Source: an uncultured Desulfobacterales bacterium (GTDB lineage Bacteria > Desulfobacterota > Desulfobacteria > Desulfobacterales > UBA11574). Taken from it: 8,492 nt of DNA. A program made the translations under genes and the position numbers. The notes under the pieces were generated by a model. It ran no database searches. It was not told the DNA's origin and saw only the letters and a program-made list of their open reading frames with translations. The stretch spans positions 1-8,492 of the forward strand of contig CALANC010000016.1 in the NCBI GenBank assembly GCA_937925895.1. Direction: 5' to 3'. Of this stretch, positions 1-5,049 are shown piece by piece; positions within the stretch are counted from its first letter, which is position 1; each line of letters begins with the position of its first letter.

Positions 1-465
1 ACCGTGCCCTCACCGGAAAAAGCAATTGGATATATACTCTGGGGATTGGAAGAGGAAGAGATTCCGGCGGAGGTCGAAGAAGTAGTGGAAAAACCGCTGA
101 AGATCCTTGCCAAACAGGCTGCTGACGGGTCAAAGCTCAATATCGGGATTGCCATAAGCGGAACCGATCAAATGGCTGTATTACACCATCGTGATCTGCC
201 GGTTGACAACCCTTTGTTTTCAATGGTAGCCGATGAATTTAGTATGGCAAAGCTTCGCATGTTGGGCGCCAATGCCGCTCGACTGGTGAAGGGAAATCCG
301 CTGGTTTTTCACTCTGAACAGGCTTATTCCCCTGGTTCGAAAGACACGATGCAGCTTCAACAAAACGCTCTAAACGGTCTGGCGCAACTTTCTCAAAATC
401 AATTAGGGGAATTGATTACCTTAGTCGTAACAGAATTGCTAACCAACTTAGAAAAACAGGGATAA
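1..465 (+). CDS. pduH: B12-dependent diol/glycerol dehydratase reactivase, small subunit (PduH/DdrB-like), 5'-partial
   Basis: This is the small subunit of the reactivating factor that releases damaged cobalamin from B12-dependent diol or glycerol dehydratase; in the family it pairs with a large ATPase subunit (PduG/DdrA). Counting from the GTG at base 4, the family core is residues 10-102: the WGLEEEEIP segment, a LNIGIAIS strand, LHHRDLP, and the closing [12 protein letters not shown], which matches the [12 protein letters not shown] end of DdrB as I recall it. The frame is open to base 1, and the first beta strand normally before the LEEE helix is missing, so the true start is probably just outside the window and the GTG is not trusted. 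Usual length is about 115-125 residues; here some 50 residues follow the core (103-153), ending in the amphipathic segment [14 protein letters not shown], which resembles a BMC encapsulation helix. The next gene starts 2 bases after the stop. Family assignment is firm; PduH versus DdrB versus other diol reactivases cannot be decided. Confidence 0.82.
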   Translation, partial: TVPSPEKAIGYILWGLEEEEIPAEVEEVVEKPLKILAKQAADGSKLNIGIAISGTDQMAVLHHRDLPVDNPLFSMVADEFSMAKLRMLGANAARLVKGNPLVFHSEQAYSPGSKDTMQLQQNALNGLAQLSQNQLGELITLVVTELLTNLEKQG

Positions 466-467
466 TC

Positions 468-986
468 ATGAAAAAGAAAAGCCTTGGACTAATAGAAACG
501 TGGGGATTTATACCAGCCATTGAGGCCGCAGACGCCGGAACCAAAGCGGCGGATGTTATCCTGATCGGATATGAGATCACCAAGGTAGCATTAGTGACAG
601 TAAAATTCAGGGGAGACGTAGCTGCGGTTAAGGCTGCGGTCAGTGCTGGCGCAGCGGCGGCCAGGAAAGTCGGAAAGGTAGTGGCTGTCCATGTGATCCC
701 CAGACCTGATCCACAAGTTACTATAGAACCTTCGGGCAGGCCCCCTCCCTCTGAAACAAAAACCGTTAAGCCGAAGCCTCCTGTTGTTCCCGCCGTGAAA
801 GAGAAGATAGCAGCGAAATCAACAGCACCTCGGCCCTCTAAAGTAAAAGAAGCTAAAGATGTGTTTGATGAGAAAACGCCTCTTCAAAAGAAAAGCGTAA
901 AAGGTCAACAGCCACCGAAGCCTTCTCCAAAAAAGAAACCGGCTAGACCGAAAAAAAAGCCCAAGCCAAAAGGGAAAGCCAAATAA
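468..986 (+). CDS. BMC-H hexameric shell protein with long Lys/Pro-rich C-terminal tail
   Basis: One BMC domain (residues 4-81) that should form the hexameric tiles of the shell facets. It aligns without gaps to Pdu[18 protein letters not shown], the edge lysine K26, the strand [10 protein letters not shown], and VHVIPRP with R79 at the PduA position. The central pore loop, GSG at 39-41 in PduA, reads Lys-Val-Ala here. After residue 82 comes a tail of about 90 residues rich in Pro and Lys, extremely basic in its last 30 (repeated KPK and KKK), with no predicted fold. Typical BMC-H proteins are about 90-100 residues; PduK also carries a C-terminal extension, so this may occupy the PduJ/PduK slot. 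The AGGGA at 458-462, inside the end of the preceding gene, serves as ribosome site. The tail's role is unknown; cargo binding, shell-to-shell bridging or nucleic-acid contact are possibilities only. Confidence 0.93.
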   Translation: MKKKSLGLIETWGFIPAIEAADAGTKAADVILIGYEITKVALVTVKFRGDVAAVKAAVSAGAAAARKVGKVVAVHVIPRPDPQVTIEPSGRPPPSETKTVKPKPPVVPAVKEKIAAKSTAPRPSKVKEAKDVFDEKTPLQKKSVKGQQPPKPSPKKKPARPKKKPKPKGKAK

Positions 987-1090
987 CCCGACACGAGGTA
1001 GACATAAAAGCATAATGATATCGCAAATGGTTTTTATTGTTCGTCAGGTTTAATGTCCTAAACAACTTTTCCTTACCAAAGGAGTGAAAA

Positions 1091-1708
1091 ATGCCTGATC
1101 TTCGTTCTTACGTATATTTGGATCGCCTACAACCCCAGTTTGCCGCCTATATAGGTGCCAACGCAAGAGGATATATTCCTATTCCAGGTATGGCCGCAAT
1201 GCTGGTAGAAGTTTCCCCCGGAGTTGTGATCAACAGAGTAACGGATGCCGCTGTAAAGGCGGCAAACATACGTCCGGGTCTCATGGTGGTGGAACGGCAT
1301 TTTGGTGTACTGGAGTTTCATTCACAAGCACAGGCAGACGTGAAACACGCCGGTTCCGCCGTACTCAAATCTTTGGGATTGACCATTGAAGATCGGTTTA
1401 AACCAAAGATTTTAAGCTCTCAGGTCATTCACAAAGTGAACGCCTACCACGCCCAGATGGTCAATGTCTCCCGGCTCTGCTCAATGCTGCTACCCGGGCA
1501 GGATCTCTACATTCTTGAAGTTCAGCCTGCTGCTTACATTACGCTTGCAGCCAACGAAGCCGAAAAAAATTCTCAGATCACTCTTGTGGATTGCAGGACA
1601 TATGGAGCGGTAGGCCGGTTATCCCTGGCTGGGAAGCAATCGGATGTTGAACGTGCTTCAGGTGCGGCGGAGTCGGTGTTAAAAAGAATTACGGGAAAGG
1701 AAAATTAA
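1091..1708 (+). CDS. BMC-T tandem-domain trimeric shell protein, RMM-like
   Basis: A 205-residue protein with two BMC-type repeats, expected to trimerise into a pseudohexameric shell tile. The repeats are visible by eye: residues 36-95 (MLVEVSPGVVINRVTDAAVK ... VVERHFGVLEFHS ... ADVKHAG) and 138-199 (LYILEVQPAAYITLAANEAEK ... LVDCRTYGAVGRLSL ... SDVERASG). Each is preceded by a Gln-containing helix and a PGM or PGQ turn. The opening LRSYVYLDRLQPQ and the NEAEK segment match, from memory, the tandem shell protein of the Rhodococcus/Mycobacterium microcompartment (RMM) rather than PduB, PduT or EutL. A strong AAAGGAG (1078-1084) lies 6 bases before the ATG. A 104-base spacer separates it from the previous gene, the longest clearly non-coding gap inside the operon. 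Family firm; the RMM affinity is recalled, not searched. Confidence 0.88.
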   Translation: MPDLRSYVYLDRLQPQFAAYIGANARGYIPIPGMAAMLVEVSPGVVINRVTDAAVKAANIRPGLMVVERHFGVLEFHSQAQADVKHAGSAVLKSLGLTIEDRFKPKILSSQVIHKVNAYHAQMVNVSRLCSMLLPGQDLYILEVQPAAYITLAANEAEKNSQITLVDCRTYGAVGRLSLAGKQSDVERASGAAESVLKRITGKEN

Positions 1709-1722
1709 TTAGACTTAATCCG

Positions 1723-2550
1723 ATGAAAATCAGTGAATCAGCAAACCAGCGGATTGCAACCTTTGAAGCCGCATTGTCATTTACCGACAACCGCTCTCGT
1801 GAGGATCTGTTGTATGCAGGGGTTGACCTCGGTACTGCTTATATCGTCACTGCCGTTGTGGACCACCAGGGCAACCCCTTAGCCGGGGTGCTCACACGTA
1901 GCAAATACAGCATTCGGGATGGGTTGGTACTTGATTATTTGGGCGCTGTTAATATTTTGCGCCGGCAGGTTGGTGTATTAAGGGAGGCCGGTTTTTCAAT
2001 TAGATCTGCTGCAGCGGCCTATCCTCCCGGAACAGTCGGGCGAAATGCCAAGGTCTTTGGCAATGTTTTGGCAGCTGTTGGTATGGATGTAAAGGGATTG
2101 ATTGATGAACCAACAGCGGCTTCCATGGTATTAGAGATTACTGATGGGGCGGTCGTGGACATCGGCGGGGGAACTACGGGAATCTCTGTGATAAAAAATG
2201 GTAAAGTCATTTATACAGCTGACGAGCCGACTGGCGGGGTTCACGTAGATCTGGTTCTTGCCGGCCATTTTAAAATTCCTGTGCATGAGGCGGAATTAAT
2301 GAAAATAAACCCTGAGCGTCAACCTGAGATTCTGCCATTGATAACCCCGGTATTTCAAAAGATGGGAAGCATCGTCGAAAGACACGTCGGAGACTATGCT
2401 GTTGATACCCTATACCTTGTAGGGGGTACCAGCTGTTTCCCCGGGATTGAAACAGTTATAGAAAGTGAGACCGGATTGTCGGTAGAAAGACCGGCCAATC
2501 CAATGCTTGTAACTCCTTTGGGCATTGCATTGAGTTGTATAAAAAATTGA
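1723..2550 (+). CDS. eutJ: EutJ, actin/Hsp70-fold ATPase-like protein of BMC operons
   Basis: A 275-residue protein of the EutJ family, close to the usual length. The actin/Hsp70 ATPase landmarks are present: phosphate-1 motif GVDLGT at 33-38, connect segment DEPTAAS at 128-134, phosphate-2 motif VVDIGGGTTG at 144-153, and the adenosine motif LVGGTSCFPGI at 232-242. Nucleotide binding is therefore likely. EutJ is presumed to be a chaperone or reactivating factor in ethanolamine microcompartments, with no settled role. There is no good Shine-Dalgarno close to the ATG (the GGAAAGG is about 22 bases away), so translation may depend on reinitiation from the shell gene ending 14 bases upstream. 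Its presence in a PDU-type operon is a mixing of modules; it could assist the dehydratase together with the PduG/PduH reactivase. Confidence 0.9.
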   Translation: MKISESANQRIATFEAALSFTDNRSREDLLYAGVDLGTAYIVTAVVDHQGNPLAGVLTRSKYSIRDGLVLDYLGAVNILRRQVGVLREAGFSIRSAAAAYPPGTVGRNAKVFGNVLAAVGMDVKGLIDEPTAASMVLEITDGAVVDIGGGTTGISVIKNGKVIYTADEPTGGVHVDLVLAGHFKIPVHEAELMKINPERQPEILPLITPVFQKMGSIVERHVGDYAVDTLYLVGGTSCFPGIETVIESETGLSVERPANPMLVTPLGIALSCIKN

Positions 2551-2557
2551 ACAAACG

Positions 2558-3397
2558 GTGTTTAGTCCGGATAGAGATATAATTGTGACGGATGAAAAGC
2601 TTCAAAAAATTGTCACTGCTGTGATAAGCAGAATAGCCCAGCAAATGGGGGCCGATGGGAGCCGGGGAACCTTAATTACGGTTTTTACCGGTGCAACTGT
2701 CGCTTTCCAGGAAGCCGTCTGGCAGGTCCGTCGACTGATTTTGGATGGTTACCGGATTCAGCTGGTCTTTTCGCAAAATGCCGAAGATCTGTACGGCCCG
2801 GTAATGAGAGATCAATTGGCCGGTTTTCCGAACGTCAGTTTTGTGGAACCCTCAACATGGCTCTCTGCCCTAAAAGAGTCTAGCGCCATCCTTGTCCCCC
2901 TTCTGAGTTTGAATACACTCTCGAAGATGTCTATGCTCGTTGCAGACAATTTGCCGACCAATCTAATTTTGCATGGCCTATTTTTTGGCAAGATGATTTT
3001 GGCTTCTAAAACAGCTGCCCACCCTGATGGGGCGCACTGGAATCAAAAATTCGGTTCCCGCCAACCAAGCCAAGCACTTAGGAAAGCGCTTTTAAAAAAA
3101 TTACAAATTGTCGGTAATTACGGTTGCTATCTGACTGATACTCACATGCTGAGAGAGGCGGTGAATTTCTTTCTTAAAGACGAACAAGGTTCAAAAGCCG
3201 GAGGATCCATAGAAACCAGACAGAAGTTAAATTCATCTATTCATTTTTTTGAAAATGTGGTCACTTCGGCCCATATTCGTCAAGCATATTTTTCGGGAGT
3301 AGACCTAAGGGTATCTCCTGGCACTGTTGTCACCCCGCTGGCTCGCGATCTAGCCAATCAGTATGGTGTAACCCTTGAAAGGGAAAATGTGATATGA
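2558..3397 (+). CDS. BMC-associated flavoprotein (PF02441-like) with PduM-like ends
   Basis: Three parts are visible. Residues 13-30 form an amphipathic helix (KLQKIVTAVISRIAQQM). Residues 36-200 look like the flavoprotein family fold: a first strand GTLITVFTGAT, then LVPLLSLNTLSKMSMLVADN at 112-131, the counterpart of the TxNTxxK...ADN FMN-binding segment. Residues 234-276 form a small C-terminal module ending GTVVTPLARDLANQYGVTL. The same ends, a LQRIVEEIV-type helix and an IVTAMARDAA-type tail, are those of Salmonella PduM as I recall it, and this gene sits directly before the vertex gene as pduM does. A related ITPEAR motif opens EutQ. PduM is essential for proper microcompartment assembly, but its chemistry is unknown. 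The start is uncertain: the GTG at 2558 has no clear ribosome site; an in-frame GTG at 2585 would begin just before the helix. The function and flavin are inferred. Confidence 0.75.
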   Translation: MFSPDRDIIVTDEKLQKIVTAVISRIAQQMGADGSRGTLITVFTGATVAFQEAVWQVRRLILDGYRIQLVFSQNAEDLYGPVMRDQLAGFPNVSFVEPSTWLSALKESSAILVPLLSLNTLSKMSMLVADNLPTNLILHGLFFGKMILASKTAAHPDGAHWNQKFGSRQPSQALRKALLKKLQIVGNYGCYLTDTHMLREAVNFFLKDEQGSKAGGSIETRQKLNSSIHFFENVVTSAHIRQAYFSGVDLRVSPGTVVTPLARDLANQYGVTLERENVI

Positions 3398-3405
3398 CTC
3401 CTAAC

Positions 3406-3421
3406 GAGGAGGAATAAAGGA
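3406..3421 (+). promoter_or_regulatory. Double Shine-Dalgarno before the vertex-protein gene
   Basis: GAGGAGG at 3406-3412 lies 9 bases from the ATG at 3422, and a second purine run AAAGGA at 3416-3421 abuts it. The first is the plausible ribosome site. It is among the strongest in the window although vertex pentamers are needed in few copies per shell. Confidence 0.6.
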
Positions 3422-3706
3422 ATGTTAATTGCACAAGTAATAGGGACTATCGTTGCCACCCGCAAACATGAACTTCTGGTGGGTAGTAAGATACAAGTCG
3501 TTCAACCCTTGGAATGTTCGGGAAATGAACCCGCCGGCGATCCGTTCGTAGCTGTAGACGCTGTAGGAGCCGGGGTTGGCGAACGGGTGATGGTTGTACG
3601 GGGGAGTGGGGCACGCCTGGCCGTCGATAATGATCAGTATCCCGTGGATGCTACGATTATCGGGATTATTGACCAGATTGATATTGAGGGGGCCTCAACG
3701 TCATAA
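3422..3706 (+). CDS. eutN: BMC-P pentameric vertex protein (EutN/PduN/CcmL family)
   Basis: A 94-residue protein of standard family length that should form pentamers closing the twelve shell vertices. The landmarks are complete: MLIAQVIGTIVATRKHELLVG at the start with the GTIVATRK strand and turn, VQPL at 27-30, the hallmark VAVDAVGAGVGERVMVVRG at 43-61, the AR pair at 64-65, and the closing VDATIIGIIDQID at 75-87. It follows the PduM-like gene by 24 bases, the same neighbour relation as pduM-pduN in Salmonella, and precedes pduO as pduN does. EutN and PduN cannot be told apart by sequence inspection; by position it is the PduN equivalent. Confidence 0.95.
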   Translation: MLIAQVIGTIVATRKHELLVGSKIQVVQPLECSGNEPAGDPFVAVDAVGAGVGERVMVVRGSGARLAVDNDQYPVDATIIGIIDQIDIEGASTS

Positions 3707-3738
3707 TCAAGCATCTTGGGAAGCAACCTGAAAGTATC

Positions 3739-4329
3739 ATGGAAAGCAGATCAAGAAGAATATATACCCGTAGGGGAGATGAAGGACTAACCCAACTTCT
3801 GAGCAAAGAAACCGTCGATAAGGGAGACAAGCGGGTTAGGGCTTTTGGCACTTTGGACGAATTACAATCCCACTTGGGACTGGTCCGAGCTCTTACTTGC
3901 CAGGAATCGATACGATCCATCCTTTATTACGTCCAAGAAGATATATTTGTGGCAAGTTCTGAATTGGCTTCAACTTCTAAGGCGCTGTCCGATTTAAAAC
4001 GGCGTATCAGCAAAAGCAACACTGAGAAGCTGGAAGGATGGATTGATAAATTTACAGCTCTGTATGGACTTCCAAAAGGTTTTGTAGTTCCTGGAAAGTA
4101 TTTGGACAGCTCCGCTCTTCATGTTGCACGGTCTGTATGCCGGCGTGCCGAGCGTTTAATTGTTATTTTGAATCGAGAAGAGAAAGTGTATGGTGATCTG
4201 ATTCGTTACTTTAACCGACTAGGCGACCTGCTTTTCATGCTGGCATGGTCTTTGGAGGTGAATGCGCTTATCGAGGATGTTGTCCGTGAAGTCATCGAAA
4301 GTGTCATCAAAGAGGACAAAACAACATGA
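3739..4329 (+). CDS. pduO: PduO-type ATP:cob(I)alamin adenosyltransferase (catalytic domain only)
   Basis: Converts cob(I)alamin and ATP to adenosylcobalamin, the cofactor of B12-dependent dehydratases. The 196 residues carry the family signatures: ATP-binding YTRRGDEGLTQL at 9-20, the VRAFGTLDELQSHLG segment, FVVPGK at 114-119, LHVARSVCRRAERLIV at 127-142, and RYFNRLGDLLFMLAW at 155-169 (the family norm is NRLSD, so Ser is Gly here). In Salmonella PduO a GlcG/HbpS domain is fused after this one; here the gene stops at TGA and the GlcG domain starts as a separate gene at the overlapping ATGA (4326-4329), implying translational coupling. Its ribosome site is weak (TGAAAG at 3729-3734). The adenosyltransferase call is firm. 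Confidence 0.94.
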   Translation: MESRSRRIYTRRGDEGLTQLLSKETVDKGDKRVRAFGTLDELQSHLGLVRALTCQESIRSILYYVQEDIFVASSELASTSKALSDLKRRISKSNTEKLEGWIDKFTALYGLPKGFVVPGKYLDSSALHVARSVCRRAERLIVILNREEKVYGDLIRYFNRLGDLLFMLAWSLEVNALIEDVVREVIESVIKEDKTT

Positions 4330-4907
4330 AGCTTTCTTACTCCCTGGCATGCTTACTAGGTACCTTTGCTGAAGTCCAAGCTTCGGATTTAGGGGTTCCC
4401 ATGGCAATTGGTATCGTAGATGAAAAGGGCGGTCTTCTTTTTTTTGCGCGTATGGATGATACCCTGCCTGCGAGTACAGAAATTGCCGTTTCGAAAGCCT
4501 ATACATCTGCGGTTTTACGCAAATCGACTCATGAGGTGGGAAAACTCGCTCAACCCGGAGAGCCTCTCTATGGTATTCAGCATACGCACCAGGGCAAAAT
4601 CGTACTCTTTGGAGGTGGCCTTCCATTACGTTTAAAAGGAAACGTGGTAGGTGCCGTGGGTATTAGCGGCGGGACCGTAGAAGAAGACATTCAGATAGCA
4701 GAAACTGTTGTCGATGCTTTGAAAACAATGGAACAGTGGTCAGAACCTATCAAGAAATCTTTACCGTCCGGCTACATGCAAGAAAGCCAAATTAATCGGT
4801 TAGGACACAAATTGCAAGAAACTCTTGAGCAAATGCGATATCCCCTTCCGGCGGGTCATATCTTCATTCTGACCGGTGCAATGTGTCTGTCAATGGTCAA
4901 GGAGTAA
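4326..4907 (+). CDS. GlcG/HbpS-domain protein, split-off PduO C-terminal domain with extra C-terminal segment
   Basis: Residues 1-132 are a GlcG/HbpS (DUF336) domain: GVPMAIGIVDEKG, RMDDTLPAS, the helix KAYTSAVL with STHE (H69), QPGEPLYGI, and the Gly-rich end VLFGGGLPL...VGISGGTVEED. In classical PduO this domain follows the adenosyltransferase in one chain, and it has been reported to bind haem; its role remains unclear. It aligns without gaps to the protein at 6525-6941 over about 130 residues (near 40% identical by my count), so the two are paralogues. Residues 136-193 are extra: a helix around INRLGHKLQETLEQM followed by GHIFILTGAMCLSMVKE. That layout resembles the opening of the flavoprotein at 2558 (helix, then GTLITVFTGAT). 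Start is fixed by the ATGA overlap with pduO. Confidence 0.88.
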   Translation: MKLSYSLACLLGTFAEVQASDLGVPMAIGIVDEKGGLLFFARMDDTLPASTEIAVSKAYTSAVLRKSTHEVGKLAQPGEPLYGIQHTHQGKIVLFGGGLPLRLKGNVVGAVGISGGTVEEDIQIAETVVDALKTMEQWSEPIKKSLPSGYMQESQINRLGHKLQETLEQMRYPLPAGHIFILTGAMCLSMVKE

Positions 4908-5047
4908 TGTTTTGCTTAAGATCGCCTGGTTTCATAAAGACAATTACCCGCTTATTTCAGGGGGCTTTTGGATCGGATTTATTGAGTGTACTTAAGCCTG
5001 ATTTACAAGTCGCCCGTCGAACTCGAAATCTGCCTAAGGAGGAATGA
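4907..5047 (+). CDS. Possible 46-codon ORF or decayed remnant filling the gap before pduP
   Basis: An open frame starts at an ATG sharing its A with the preceding TAA stop (TAATG, 4905-4909) and ends at a TGA interlocked with the first pduP ATG (ATGA, 5044-5047). The product would be small, basic and Arg-rich near the end (VARRTRNLPKEE). The AAGGAG at 4899-4904 is only 2 bases from this ATG but 7 bases from a TTG at 4912 in another frame, which gives 27 codons starting LLKIAWFHKDNY and stopping at 4993-4995. I recognise neither. Either this is a small coupled gene, or the two frames are pieces of one older gene broken by a frameshift near the G5-C-T4 run at 4961-4969. Coding status is unproven. 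Confidence 0.3.
   Translation: MFCLRSPGFIKTITRLFQGAFGSDLLSVLKPDLQVARRTRNLPKEE
5036..5043 (+). promoter_or_regulatory. Ribosome binding site deciding the pduP start
   Basis: A near-perfect AAGGAGGA. It is 1 base from the ATG at 5044 when measured from the end of AAGGAGG, but 7 bases from the second in-frame ATG at 5050. Spacing therefore favours 5050, giving a protein that begins MATNNELIAHVV. Confidence 0.75.
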
Positions 5048-5049
5048 CT

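Noticed and set aside
819..1013. Minus-strand open frame opposite the BMC-H tail
   Set aside because: It is the complement of Lys/Pro-rich codons (giving Phe/Leu/Arg-rich sequence), with no ribosome site or family resemblance.
1048..1063. Small inverted repeat GTTTA...TAAAC before the BMC-T gene
   Set aside because: Only five AT-rich pairs and no U tract; too weak to call a terminator or attenuator.
987..1090. Possible internal promoter in the 104-base spacer
   Set aside because: No -35/-10 pair with acceptable spacing; only the ribosome site at 1078-1084 is supported.
4219..4626. 135-codon minus-strand frame across the pduO-glcG junction
   Set aside because: It lies opposite two well-supported genes joined by an ATGA overlap, and its translation shows no recognisable domain.
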